Assembly (NCBI RefSeq): GCF_000317435.1 | Contig: NC_019751.1 | Location: 744,001-808,000 of the forward strand | Source: Calothrix sp. PCC 6303 | Lineage (GTDB): Bacteria; Cyanobacteriota; Cyanobacteriia; Cyanobacteriales; Nostocaceae | Direction of reading: 5' to 3' | DNA: 64,000 nt | Part shown: piece after piece, positions 34,872-43,384 of the stretch | Position numbering within the stretch: the stretch's first letter is position 1 | Layout: each line of letters starts with the position of its first letter | Made by a program: the position numbers and the translations under genes | The notes under the pieces: model-generated | Database searches by the model: none | Told to the model about the DNA's origin: nothing | What the model saw: only the letters and a program-made list of their open reading frames with translations

Positions 34872-37244
34872 TCAATAATTCAAATACTTAATCAGCATCG
34901 ATTCCAATTGCACAATACTAATTGGTTTTTTGAGATAGTCATTTGCACCTGGAGGAAAAATACAATTATCAGAAGATTCACTTGGCGGTATCATCATAAC
35001 TACAGGAATGTTTTGAAAACCTGGTTGTTGTCGCAGTAATTTGAGTAAATCCCAGCCGGTTAACTTATCTGCCAAATGTATATCTAGTAAAATCAAGTGT
35101 GGTTTGTGGTGATCAATTTTCTCTAAAAAATTACTACTATTAGCTATTTGTTCCACTTGATAACCAATTGTTTGTAGATAGTCCTGGAGTCTAATAGCAG
35201 TATTAATTTCGTCTTCCACTAATAAAATTCGTTTACTTTGAATGCCTTTTACTATAACTTCAGGATTATTACTATGTTCTAATAAATTCACTGCTTCGAG
35301 CAGTTGTAGTGATTCACTATCCGTTGCTCTGGGATGAGGTATAAACAATGTAAATTGACTGCCTAAACCTAAAGTGGATTCAACTGTAATCTCTCCGTTA
35401 TGTAACCTTGCCAATTTTCTAGTCAAAGCTAATCCTAAACCTGTACCTTCATATTGTCGATTAAGCTGACTATCAAGCTGTTTAAAAGGTTCAAACAGAA
35501 ATTTAAAATTATTTTCATCAATACCGATTCCAGTATCACTGACAATAAAATTAACACCCTGACTAACCTGTTGAACTTTTAAGGAGACAGAACCTGATGG
35601 TGTAAATTTGATCGCATTACTAAGTAAATTTAATAACATCTGCTTCAACCGTCGTTCATCAGCAATAAAGGTTTCCAGTTGAAAGTCGATAGTGAACGTT
35701 AAATCAAGTTGTTTAGCAGCAGCGCGATCGCGTACAGTAGAAATCACATAATTGCACAAATCAGGAATATGCAATTTAACTAAAGATAATTCTTCTTTGC
35801 CTGCTTCCACCTTTGACAAATCGAGAATATCATTAATTAGTGCCAACAGATGCTCACCACTACTATAAATACAGGTGACATACTCCCGCTGCTTTTCGTT
35901 TAATTCTCCCAGCATTTCCTGCTGTAATAATTGAGACAACCCCATAATTGCATTTAATGGGGTTCTTAACTCGTGACTCATCGTTGCTAAAAATTCACTT
36001 TTAGCTCGGCTTCCTGCCTCAGCTACATCTCTAGTTTCCTTCAACTTTAAATCTGTTTCTTTCCGTTCAGTTATATCCTCAACTATTGCCAAAAAATACT
36101 GAGGTTCTTGGTCAATCCCAGTAATTAAGGAGACGCTGACATGTATCCAAACTGATCTTTGATCTTGCCGGAGAAAACCCCTTTCTAATTCAAAACTATC
36201 TTGAGTTCCTGCTAAGAGTTGCCGATAAGCTTTAAAATCATCACCATGCTGATCAATAAAATCAGTAAAACGTCTACCACATACCTCCTCCCGACTGTAT
36301 CCAATGATTTTACATAGCACTGGATTCACGTCCACAACCTTGGCTTTAATATCTACTAATCCGATTCCAATTGAGGAACGTTCAAAAATCGCTCTAAACT
36401 GACTTTCACTTTGTTGTAGGGCTTTCTCGGTGGAATCATCATGTTTTTTAACTGCGGTTGTTGGAACAATTTTAGATTTTGGAATACTTGTTACATTTTT
36501 AATGATCTCGAACCAAACTTCTTTTTCCTGATACAGGATAGCTTGAGTTTGAACTTCCACGCCTAAAATCGTGCCATCTTTCCTAACTACAGCTAGCTGA
36601 AGGAGATTTTCATATTTTTTAGAAATATTTTCCCTAATTAATACCTGTGATTCGTAGGTAAAAAATTGGTGTCTACTTTTGCCAATTAGATCTGTCAATT
36701 CATAGCCAGTAATATGAGCAACAATTTGGTTAGCACTCAAAATAACTTCCCCATCATGAATCATCAAGCCTAAATCTAGACTTGGGGAAATTTGGCGTTT
36801 TTTTCGCTTAACCGTACTAATTAGACTGCGACGAAGTAAGCTAGGGGTAATTTGGTTATAAATCAGACATTCTTCTCCCCCTGCATCCAAAATATCCTCT
36901 AAAATTGCCTCACCTGGATCTAAACTAATTACAATAACTGCGGTGGTGGGGGCAATTACACAGATAGATGAAATAACCTGCAAATCTTGACTTGCTGGAA
37001 AACCCAAATCTAAGATAACTACGTCGATAGATTCATTCACCAATAAAGGTAAAGCTTGAGTAAAATCCTTAACCTTATGCCAGCAAAACCTAATCTGATT
37101 GGATGCATCTTGTTCAAGCATCTGCTGCCAATCGTGACTAATCTCAGACATCAGAGTTTTATCTTCCATGGGAAGCTTGCACGACGGATTTCGTTCGTAC
37201 TCTAACAGCAGAATGTTAATTACTTCACATGTCATACCTGTCAC
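34872..37244 (-). CDS. Hybrid sensor histidine kinase with N- and C-terminal receiver domains
   Basis: This 790-residue cytoplasmic protein contains a receiver-like domain (about 10-150, with VVILDLGFP holding an Asp), PAS (about 165-270), a second PAS (about 285-400), HisKA with the phosphoacceptor in FLATMSHELRTPLNAIMG (about residue 422), an HATPase domain (MLLNLLSNAIKFT, VSDTGIGID, GTGLGLALTRKL) and a C-terminal receiver (KRILLVEDEINTAIR, LILLDIHL, DYLKKPIS) to residue 790. No membrane segment is evident. It is probably a cytoplasmic phosphorelay hub; its signal is unknown. Upstream it is separated from pyrE by 74 bp. Confidence 0.9.
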   Translation of the reverse strand: MTGMTCEVINILLLEYERNPSCKLPMEDKTLMSEISHDWQQMLEQDASNQIRFCWHKVKDFTQALPLLVNESIDVVILDLGFPASQDLQVISSICVIAPTTAVIVISLDPGEAILEDILDAGGEECLIYNQITPSLLRRSLISTVKRKKRQISPSLDLGLMIHDGEVILSANQIVAHITGYELTDLIGKSRHQFFTYESQVLIRENISKKYENLLQLAVVRKDGTILGVEVQTQAILYQEKEVWFEIIKNVTSIPKSKIVPTTAVKKHDDSTEKALQQSESQFRAIFERSSIGIGLVDIKAKVVDVNPVLCKIIGYSREEVCGRRFTDFIDQHGDDFKAYRQLLAGTQDSFELERGFLRQDQRSVWIHVSVSLITGIDQEPQYFLAIVEDITERKETDLKLKETRDVAEAGSRAKSEFLATMSHELRTPLNAIMGLSQLLQQEMLGELNEKQREYVTCIYSSGEHLLALINDILDLSKVEAGKEELSLVKLHIPDLCNYVISTVRDRAAAKQLDLTFTIDFQLETFIADERRLKQMLLNLLSNAIKFTPSGSVSLKVQQVSQGVNFIVSDTGIGIDENNFKFLFEPFKQLDSQLNRQYEGTGLGLALTRKLARLHNGEITVESTLGLGSQFTLFIPHPRATDSESLQLLEAVNLLEHSNNPEVIVKGIQSKRILLVEDEINTAIRLQDYLQTIGYQVEQIANSSNFLEKIDHHKPHLILLDIHLADKLTGWDLLKLLRQQPGFQNIPVVMMIPPSESSDNCIFPPGANDYLKKPISIVQLESMLIKYLNY

Positions 37245-37318
37245 CAGTCAAGCAATTGCCGCATTATCGGCAGGTATTGGTAATAGGTAATGTTTGTATA
37301 CCTTCCCCCACCATACTC

Positions 37319-37936
37319 CTAATCTTTTAAACTATACCTCCGTTGAATTTCCTCAATTTCATACACCACGTTAAATTTTAACCCCTGGGATTGATAAAAT
37401 TCTGCCCCACCTTGTTTTCTATCTACCAGTGAAATTACTTCATCTACCGTATAACCTGCGTCTCTCAATCTTGTCACAGCCTTCATTGCCGATTGTCCAG
37501 TGGTGACAACATCCTCCAAAACTACAATTTTGGCACCAGATGGTAAAATTGGTCCCTCAATATAAGCTTGTGTTCCATGACCCTTTGACTCTTTACGGAT
37601 AATTAAACCTGGAATTGGACGATTTTCGTATGTCGAAACAACACTCACAGCACTGACTATCGGGTCTGCACCCAACGTTAACCCAGCGACAGCTTCAGTA
37701 TCATCACTTAACATCTTTAAAATTAAACGACCAACTGCCACAGCACCTAGAGGATTCAATGTGACTGGCTTACAGTTAATGTAATAGCTACTAGGTTGAC
37801 CAGAAGAAAGGGTAAAATTGCCTTCTCCGTAAGCCTCTTGACAAATCAAATCCAATAAATTGGTACGCAATGTACTTGTGTCCGTACTAACAGCCCAAAT
37901 ATTGGACAGGGAAAGGTTTTCAGCGGGATAACTCAT
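37319..37936 (-). CDS. pyrE: Orotate phosphoribosyltransferase
   Basis: PyrE joins orotate and PRPP to form OMP in pyrimidine synthesis. From the ATG at 37936 the protein is 205 residues; a TTG at 37948 is less likely. FTLSSGQPSSYYINCKPVTL near the N-terminus and the PRPP loop IVVLEDVVTTGQSAMKAVTR are diagnostic, with RKESKGHGTQAYIEG as the flexible catalytic loop. The gene is on its own, divergent from the exported protein at 38036. Confidence 0.95.
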   Translation of the reverse strand: MSYPAENLSLSNIWAVSTDTSTLRTNLLDLICQEAYGEGNFTLSSGQPSSYYINCKPVTLNPLGAVAVGRLILKMLSDDTEAVAGLTLGADPIVSAVSVVSTYENRPIPGLIIRKESKGHGTQAYIEGPILPSGAKIVVLEDVVTTGQSAMKAVTRLRDAGYTVDEVISLVDRKQGGAEFYQSQGLKFNVVYEIEEIQRRYSLKD

Positions 37937-38035
37937 TACAAATTGCAAAAAATTGTGCTACACCAATGGTTGAACTCACGGGAGTTCTGAAACTAAGCAT
38001 AAATTAAGACGTGCTCAAAAATTGAGGAGTAATTA

Positions 38036-38470
38036 ATGAAGGATTTGAAATTGACAACTTGGAGTGGTTTATTTGCATTGTTTGCCATTGCTTGTTTGCC
38101 CCAGGTTGCCGTGGCACAAACTAATGTGCCTAATTATGAAACAGCTAGTGAGGTAATGGAAAGAGCATTTTTCAAAAATGATCCAGATTTTTATCGAAAC
38201 AATAGTTTCAAGCGAGAACTAGATTGGATGTTGGGATCAGGATCCATCTTCAGAAATTCTTTTCCAGAAAATGAAATTGCCAGAGATGCGGAGTTAGTAA
38301 ACACAGTTTATCGTGATCTGATGACGCAGCAGGCAACCAACGATCCATACATTCGGACTCCTGACTTACCAAATCCCTATAATACATCATTCATGATGTC
38401 ACCTCGTTTGAATACCAGTAAACTTAGAAGTGGTACAGAATTCCGCTTTGAGAATATACCTCAACGATAA
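38036..38470 (+). CDS. Exported hypothetical protein
   Basis: This 144-residue protein starts with a signal peptide (LTTWSGLFALFAIACLPQVA, cleavage near VAVAQT). The mature part is polar with YETASEVMERAFFKNDPDFY and FKRELDWMLGSGSIFRNSFP, and no further membrane segment. I do not recognise a family. It is likely periplasmic or thylakoid-lumenal. A Shine-Dalgarno (GAGGAG) lies 10 bases before the ATG. A 7-bp hairpin follows 46 bases after the stop. Confidence 0.75.
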   Translation: MKDLKLTTWSGLFALFAIACLPQVAVAQTNVPNYETASEVMERAFFKNDPDFYRNNSFKRELDWMLGSGSIFRNSFPENEIARDAELVNTVYRDLMTQQATNDPYIRTPDLPNPYNTSFMMSPRLNTSKLRSGTEFRFENIPQR

Positions 38471-38515
38471 AAAAGTAGGGGAACGCGAAAACACGAAGAT
38501 AAGTAGTGTAGTTAG

Positions 38516-38536
38516 CGGGAAGGAATATTCTTCCCG
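38516..38536 (+). terminator. Hairpin after exported protein gene
   Basis: CGGGAAG-GAATATT-CTTCCCG is a perfect 7-bp stem about 46 bases beyond the stop codon. No strong T-run follows, so termination is only plausible. Confidence 0.45.
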
Positions 38537-38621
38537 ATAAAATTCATAATTGTTATTTGTCTGAGGATGGACTGAGGCTAATATTTTTCTAGTTTTCCAG
38601 CTATATTAGCTGAATTTAAAA

Positions 38622-38694
38622 TCCAGGGTACAGGAGTTGAACCTGTCTGGGACGAATTATGAGTTCGTTGCCTAAACCGATCGGCCAACCCTGG
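38622..38694 (-). tRNA. tRNA with CAT anticodon, probably tRNA-Ile(CAT)
   Basis: The minus strand folds into a full 73-base cloverleaf: acceptor CCAGGGT/ACCCTGG, D-arm GCC/GGC with GG in the loop, anticodon stem ACGAA/TTCGT with loop CTCATAA, 5-base variable loop and T-arm ACAGG/CCTGT with TTCAACT. The discriminator is A and CCA is not encoded. Anticodon CAT serves Met, initiator Met or lysidine-modified Ile. The perfect C1-G72 pair argues against initiator Met. The D-arm and anticodon stem resemble chloroplast trnI-CAU, so Ile is favoured but not settled. Confidence 0.85.
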
Positions 38695-38927
38695 TTATAC
38701 GATGTTTATTTTAGCGCGTGTTTGCCAAATGTAAACACCTAAATTATAGTTTATCAGATTTTAACACGGCGAAATGTCACGGTAATATAATGCAAACTAA
38801 GATTAACTTAACTTCTTGGTAAGTTAGATAAAATTATTGAGATCAAGGAAAAATATTTTTGGTTAGTATTTTTGTATGCATTCTATCTTTGTGAAGTCAG
38901 AGGGAACCTCACTCTGGCAGGGTTAAA

Positions 38928-38955
38928 AGAAGCAGGGGAGCAGGAAGCAAGGGGG
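38928..38955. repeat. Purine-rich GGGGAGCAGGAAGCA-type repeat
   Basis: Tandem units of the type GGGGAGCAGGAAGCA lie between the tRNA and the exported protein gene. The same unit type, nine bases long, makes up 51015-51131 inside the caspase gene. The 535-bp gap 38695-39229 holds this, the inverted repeat at 39046-39094 and no visible gene. Confidence 0.55.
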
Positions 38956-39045
38956 AAAACTGAGATGGAGTTTTTACTATGCCCCCAATAAGAGCGCCCC
39001 ACAAGGGCGGGGCTTCTAGCCATACTTCGCTTCGAGATGCTCCGC

Positions 39046-39094
39046 GCAGAGGGAAAGGGCTTACTAACCCTGCTAGAAACCCCTTCCCCTCTGC
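39046..39094. repeat. Imperfect 14-bp inverted repeat
   Basis: GCAGAGGGAAAGGG (39046-39059) and CCCTTCCCCTCTGC (39081-39094) pair at 14 positions with one G-U. A shorter GCCCC/GGGGC hairpin lies just upstream at 38996-39013. The patch is GC-richer than its surroundings, suggesting a repeat element. Confidence 0.5.
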
Positions 39095-39229
39095 CTCTTC
39101 GGTGATATCTTTGTGATCGCTATATACTGATATTTTTAGGACTTTGGCATGTGTCATTAGTTTTGATGGTTTTCAATTTAAATTAGATTGTGTAGATTGT
39201 GCCGCATTATTTTTAAGAGATAGTCAGCA

Positions 39230-39928
39230 ATGAAATTAAACTCAACTGTTCTTCTAACTTTGATATTATTGACCCTGATGTTGGGGGCTGGTTCGGTCAG
39301 CGCAATTTTAGGCTTTGATATTGGTAGTAAAGCTTTGAAGGGTGTAACAACACCTGATGCTCGTCCTGCAACCAAATTTGCCAGCAGCAAGGCAAATAGT
39401 ATGCAGCATGGAGGGGTAACATTGCTGAGGGAGGAAGAAATTCTTAAAGTTGTTAAGTCACGTATTGAGGGTAAGAGCAAAGCTAGTAAGCTAGATAAAT
39501 CCCAAGATGATGAAGAGGAGGAAAAAGCGAAGAAAGAAAAAGAAGTAGAAAAAGCCAAGGAAGCTCAAGAAAAACCACAGCCTGGATTTCCCATCAGTGC
39601 TGAAAGCCAAGGTGTTAACTTAGCGGTGCAGTCAGCCCAGATTTCTGGTGGTGATTTGGTTTTGAAGGTAAAAATGCAAAATAAGGGAACAGATACAGCC
39701 CAATTTTTGTACAGTTTCTTGGATGTCACGGATGATAAAGGACGAACATTGAGTGCCAGTACTGAGGGATTACCAACGGAATTACCCTCTAACAGCCCTG
39801 TCTTTTCTGGAACAATTAGTATTCCAACTCCATTATTGGAGGATGTGAAGAGAGTTTCTCTAGTTTTAACTGATTATCCGGCGCAAAAAATGCATTTAGA
39901 AGTCGCTAACATTCCTGTAGGGAAGTAG
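39230..39928 (+). CDS. Exported or membrane-anchored hypothetical protein
   Basis: This 232-residue protein opens with a hydrophobic N-terminus (STVLLTLILLTLMLGAGSVS), likely a signal peptide. Residues about 75-120 are a highly charged Lys/Glu segment (DDEEEEKAKKEKEVEKAKEA) that is probably helical. The C-terminal 110 residues are beta-rich with LAVQSAQISGGDLVLKVKMQ and VLTDYPAQKMHLEV, like an Ig-type or FxLD fold. No family recognised. It is flanked by repeats upstream and by the CNNM-like gene downstream. Confidence 0.7.
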   Translation: MKLNSTVLLTLILLTLMLGAGSVSAILGFDIGSKALKGVTTPDARPATKFASSKANSMQHGGVTLLREEEILKVVKSRIEGKSKASKLDKSQDDEEEEKAKKEKEVEKAKEAQEKPQPGFPISAESQGVNLAVQSAQISGGDLVLKVKMQNKGTDTAQFLYSFLDVTDDKGRTLSASTEGLPTELPSNSPVFSGTISIPTPLLEDVKRVSLVLTDYPAQKMHLEVANIPVGK

Positions 39929-40121
39929 AAGTTTGTGAGAATGCGGTGTTGGCAACCACTCTTGAAAAGAGTATTAGATCAGTTAAGTATAGGTAGTTTG
40001 GACTGCGTTTAACTATTTATAATTTATATCGATTTCTTACTCAAAGTACCTTTCGACTTCCAAATCAGCAGTACTAGCCACATTAGAAACTTGGGTGTTA
40101 GTTGTAGGCGAAAATTAGGCG

Positions 40122-41468
40122 GTGATTGTTTTTTCTGATGTGAGTTGGTCAGATGTGGGTTTGAAGTTGTTATCAGTATCGTTACTGATTGCAATCAATG
40201 CTTTTTTTGTGACAGCGGAATTTTCAATGGTGACTGTGAGGCGATCGCGGATTCACCAATTAGTAGAAGCCGGAGATATTCAAGCGATCGCAGTTGAGAA
40301 TCTACAAAGGAGTATTGAGCGACTCCTATCTACGACTCAGCTGGGTATTACCTTATCTAGCTTGGCTTTGGGTTGGATTGGTGAAAGTACGATTGTGGAA
40401 CTAATTGAGAAGTGGCTCAAATCTCTACCACTACCAGGGGAAACGAGTTTGTTGTTAGCGCACTCCTTCTCAATCCCCATTGCTTTCTTTCTTATTGCCT
40501 ACCTACAAATTGTCTTAGGAGAACTTTGCCCCAAATCCCTCGCTATCCTCTACTCAGAACAGATGGCGAAGTTTTTGAGTCCTTCTATTAAAGCGATTAT
40601 CCGTATTTTTCGACCTTTTATTTGGATTCTTAACCGATCTACTCAGTGGTTATTACGCCTGTTTGGAATCGAATATACAGGAAAAAGTTGGCGACCTCCT
40701 GTAACTTCTGAAGAACTCCAACTCATCATTGCTACAGAACGTGAATCTATCGGTTTACGAGCCGGAGAACGGGAATTGCTGAAAAAAGTTTTTGAATTTC
40801 AGGATATCACTGCACAAGATATCATGGTTCCTCGCACCAGCATTGTGTCCCTGCCAAAAACAGCATCATTACAAAACTTTCTTCATCAAATGGCTCACAC
40901 TAGTCACTCTTGTTACCCAGTTACCAGTGAATCTTTGGATGACATTCAGGGGATTGTCTACTTTAAAGATTTAACAAAGCCTTTAGCTATGGGTACTATT
41001 ACCTTAGAAACCCAAATTCAAGCTTGGATCCGTCCAGCAAGGTTTGTTCCCGAAAATACATACTTGCATGAGCTTTTACCCATGATGCAGCAGCAAAAAC
41101 CATCTATGGTGATGGTTGTAGATGAATTTGGTGGGACAGTGGGATTAGTAACAATTCAGGATGTGATTGCTCAGATAATTGGGAATGATGGCAATTCTGA
41201 AAATAACCATGCTCTACTGGTACAAATTTTAGATGAAAATACCCATTTGGTACAAGCGCAAATTAATCTTGAAGATTTGAATCGAATACTCAATATCAAT
41301 TTGCCAATAACTAGGGAATATCAAACTCTAGGTGGCTTTTTATTATATGAATTACAAAAAATCCCCGGATTAGGTGAAACATATTCCTACGAAAGTTTAG
41401 AATTTACTGTAATGTCAGTTGTAGGACCTAGGCTACATCAAATTCAACTACGACGATTTCATCAGTGA
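40122..41468 (+). CDS. CNNM/HlyC-CorC family membrane protein
   Basis: This 448-residue protein has an N-terminal DUF21 domain (about 10-190) with INAFFVTAEFSMVTVRRSRI and QIVLGELCPKSLAI, a paired CBS region (about 215-345, with VPRTSIVSLPK and MVVDEFGGTVGLVTIQDVI) and a C-terminal CorC_HlyC domain to residue 448. Relatives are Mg2+/Co2+ efflux or Na+-linked transporters; the old name hemolysin is historical. The start is GTG at 40122; the upstream Shine-Dalgarno is weak. Ion specificity cannot be read from sequence. Confidence 0.88.
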   Translation: MIVFSDVSWSDVGLKLLSVSLLIAINAFFVTAEFSMVTVRRSRIHQLVEAGDIQAIAVENLQRSIERLLSTTQLGITLSSLALGWIGESTIVELIEKWLKSLPLPGETSLLLAHSFSIPIAFFLIAYLQIVLGELCPKSLAILYSEQMAKFLSPSIKAIIRIFRPFIWILNRSTQWLLRLFGIEYTGKSWRPPVTSEELQLIIATERESIGLRAGERELLKKVFEFQDITAQDIMVPRTSIVSLPKTASLQNFLHQMAHTSHSCYPVTSESLDDIQGIVYFKDLTKPLAMGTITLETQIQAWIRPARFVPENTYLHELLPMMQQQKPSMVMVVDEFGGTVGLVTIQDVIAQIIGNDGNSENNHALLVQILDENTHLVQAQINLEDLNRILNINLPITREYQTLGGFLLYELQKIPGLGETYSYESLEFTVMSVVGPRLHQIQLRRFHQ

Positions 41469-41729
41469 CAGCAATTACGGAGGGAGTAACTATTTACGTT
41501 ATTGCGATTTAAGGGAGCAATCTCTAAGCCTGATTTATTTGTAGCGAGTGCGTAAGTCATGAATGATATCGATATCGATATAGCAAATTTTAACTTCATG
41601 AGGTACAAAAATACCTGTTTCAAACCCTTAGCAAGGGCAGGGTTGAGTGGGGTCTAGCACTTCCAAAATTTCTCTATCAGTCAAAGTTTTGCCGTCTGAT
41701 TACTCAGACGACATTTCTTGGAACAAAGG

Positions 41730-41951
41730 TAGCTAGGGTCTGCTGAAAAAAGCTACAAAGCGAATCTAGATGCCACACAGCTTAAATAATGGTGGTTTTA
41801 GAGGTTAGATCTAAAATTCACCCCGCGATTTTTCTCCAAAGTGCATGGTTTTTGAGCATCTAAATGCCATAACCTTGCACTTGTCTGGTTCAACAATGCT
41901 TAAAACCCTTGTTTGGCAAAGGTTATAGCTTTAATCAGCAAGCCCTAGCTA
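41730..41951. mobile_element. MITE-like element, 222 bp with terminal inverted repeats
   Basis: The left end (41730-41753, beginning TAGCTAGGG) and right end (41928-41951, ending CCCTAGCTA) are imperfect inverted repeats of 24 bp, matching at about 20 positions, with TAGGG/CCCTA exact. The interior has no reading frame. The ends and inner sequence resemble the margins of a cyanobacterial insertion sequence, so a deletion derivative is likely. The parent element is not in the window. The gap 41469-42014 holds nothing else but a palindromic ATATCGATATCGATAT near 41570. Confidence 0.55.
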
Positions 41952-42014
41952 TCAAAGATTGTGATTGTGGTTATTATCCACTACTGCTTTCTGTTTTTTA
42001 ACAAAAACCTGAGT

Positions 42015-42161
42015 CTAAAGCCCCGTGCTTCTAGCACGGCTTTTCTTCAACTTCCGGATCATTTCTCTAAGCACGTCATTTTGAGTGCGATCTGTTTCCT
42101 CGCAATATTTCAAAAGTATTTCATACTCTTGATCAGAACACCGAACCGTTAATTTCTTCAT
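42015..42161 (-). CDS. 48-residue ribbon-helix-helix protein divergent from tnpB
   Basis: A short frame reads MKKLTVRCSDQEYEILLKYC, EETDRTQNDVLREMIRKLKK and a final SRARSTGL. The first eight residues form the ribbon strand and the rest two helices of a CopG/Arc-like RHH DNA-binding protein. It is 38 bp from the divergent tnpB ATG. Its last codons overlap a hairpin at 42023-42039. Two TGCCGTCA direct repeats 11 bp apart begin at its start codon and are candidate operator sites. It probably regulates its own and tnpB expression; that is inference. Confidence 0.75.
   Translation of the reverse strand: MKKLTVRCSDQEYEILLKYCEETDRTQNDVLREMIRKLKKSRARSTGL
42023..42039. terminator. 7-bp hairpin at end of the RHH gene / element left end
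   Basis: CCGTGCT-TCT-AGCACGG is a perfect hairpin inside the 3' end of the RHH coding sequence, with T-rich or A-rich flanks on both sides. It could terminate RHH transcription or be the left-end hairpin of the IS605-type element. Confidence 0.5.
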
Positions 42162-42179
42162 GCCGTCATATTGCCGTCA
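42161..42179. promoter_or_regulatory. Direct repeat TGCCGTCA x2 in the RHH/tnpB divergent spacer
   Basis: TGCCGTCA occurs at 42161-42168 and 42172-42179, an 11-bp period or one helical turn. This is the spacing used by many RHH repressor dimers. The repeats lie between the RHH start codon and the tnpB promoter region (TATGATAGAATACT). Confidence 0.5.
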
Positions 42180-42199
42180 ATTTATGATAGAATACTAGC

Positions 42200-43354
42200 A
42201 TGAAAACACTGAAGTTTAAACTCTACGCACACAAACGGGATAGACACCTCAAACGCACAATTAATGCTGCTGGGGTGATTTATAACCATTGCATTGCCCT
42301 ACACAAACGGTATTACCGGATGTGGGGCAAACACTTAAATTGTGCAAAACTTCAGTCTCATATCGCCAAACTGCGGAAGAGAAGCCCATTTTGGCAATTG
42401 CTAGGTTCTCAGGCAGTACAAGAAGTATGTCAACGCATTGAGAAAGCCTACCAGCTATTTTTTAAACATAACAAGAAAGGAGTCAGACCACCAGGATTTA
42501 AGAAAGTTAAGAAGTACAAATCCTTCACCCTTAAGCAAGCAGGTTATAAGTTTTTGGGTAGTAACAGGGTGAAAATTGGTAGCCGAGTTTATCAATTTTG
42601 GAAGTCTAGAGAGATTGAGGGAATAGTCAAAACCCTAACCATTAAACGCACTCCACTGGGTGAATTGTTTATGGTTATTGTTGTTGATGAAGGCAGTAAA
42701 CCAGAAGTTGAAGTTAAGACAGGTAAAATTGCTGGCTTTGATTTTGGGTTGAAAACATTTCTCACTTGTTTCTCCTCCGGAGACGCTACGGGAACAGACG
42801 GCACTAAAATTGAGTCTCCCCAATTTTTCAAGCAGTCCCTAAACGCCATCAAAAAAGCTAGTAAACAGCACTCTAAAAAGTTAAAAGGTTCGTCCAACAG
42901 GGAACGAGCAAGAAAAAACTTAGTACGCAAGTATGAGGGTATCTCTAATCGTCGCCGTGACTGGTTCTGGAAGTTAGCTCATGAGTTAACTGATAGGTTT
43001 GATGTTCTCTGTTTTGAGACTTTAAACCTCAAGGGAATGCAACGTCTTTGGGGCAGGAAGATATCAGACTTGGCGTTTGGTGAATTTCTGCAAATCCTAG
43101 AATGGGTTGCCAAAAAGAAGAATAAAATGGTTGTTTTTATCGATCAGTGGTATCCAAGTTCTAAGACTTGTTCTAGTTGTGGGCATATTCTAGAAAAGAT
43201 TGATTTGTCTATTAGAGAATGGCGTTGTCCATTATGCCAGTCTGTAAACGGAAGAGACGAAAACGCCAGTCGTAATATTTGTGCAGTCGGGGCATCGACT
43301 GTTGGGTTAGGTAGTGTAAGTCGGGCTTTGCCTGCAATTGCTGTTCGAGCCTAG
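42200..43354 (+). CDS. tnpB: TnpB RNA-guided endonuclease of IS200/IS605 type
   Basis: This 384-residue protein starts KTLKFKLYAHKRDRHLKRT. The split RuvC domain keeps all three acidic residues: Asp in GFDFGLKTFLT, Glu in CFETLNLKGM and Asp in GRDENASRNI. A four-cysteine zinc ribbon is intact (CSSCGHILEKIDLSIREWRC, then PLCQ). TnpB proteins are guided by an omega RNA made from the 3' end of the gene and element. No TnpA transposase gene is present; a divergent RHH gene takes its place. The protein looks functional, since no frameshift or active-site loss is visible. Confidence 0.92.
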   Translation: MKTLKFKLYAHKRDRHLKRTINAAGVIYNHCIALHKRYYRMWGKHLNCAKLQSHIAKLRKRSPFWQLLGSQAVQEVCQRIEKAYQLFFKHNKKGVRPPGFKKVKKYKSFTLKQAGYKFLGSNRVKIGSRVYQFWKSREIEGIVKTLTIKRTPLGELFMVIVVDEGSKPEVEVKTGKIAGFDFGLKTFLTCFSSGDATGTDGTKIESPQFFKQSLNAIKKASKQHSKKLKGSSNRERARKNLVRKYEGISNRRRDWFWKLAHELTDRFDVLCFETLNLKGMQRLWGRKISDLAFGEFLQILEWVAKKKNKMVVFIDQWYPSSKTCSSCGHILEKIDLSIREWRCPLCQSVNGRDENASRNICAVGASTVGLGSVSRALPAIAVRA

Positions 43355-43357
43355 AAT

Positions 43358-43378
43358 CCCCACCCCTTTAGGCTGGGG
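43358..43378 (+). mobile_element. Right-end hairpin of the tnpB element / omega RNA 3' end
   Basis: CCCCA-C-CC-loop-GG-C-TGGGG just after the tnpB stop codon is the usual right-end hairpin of IS605-type elements and would lie at the 3' end of the guide RNA. It ends six bases before the stop of the convergent manganese catalase. Confidence 0.6.
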
Positions 43379-43384
43379 AGTATG

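Noticed and set aside
39178-39558. 126-residue minus-strand Ser-rich frame
   Set aside because: It is the antisense shadow of the Lys/Glu-rich part of the gene at 39230-39928.
41961-42152. 63-residue plus-strand frame upstream of tnpB
   Set aside because: It is antisense to the RHH gene, which has a clear fold and start; this frame has no domain.
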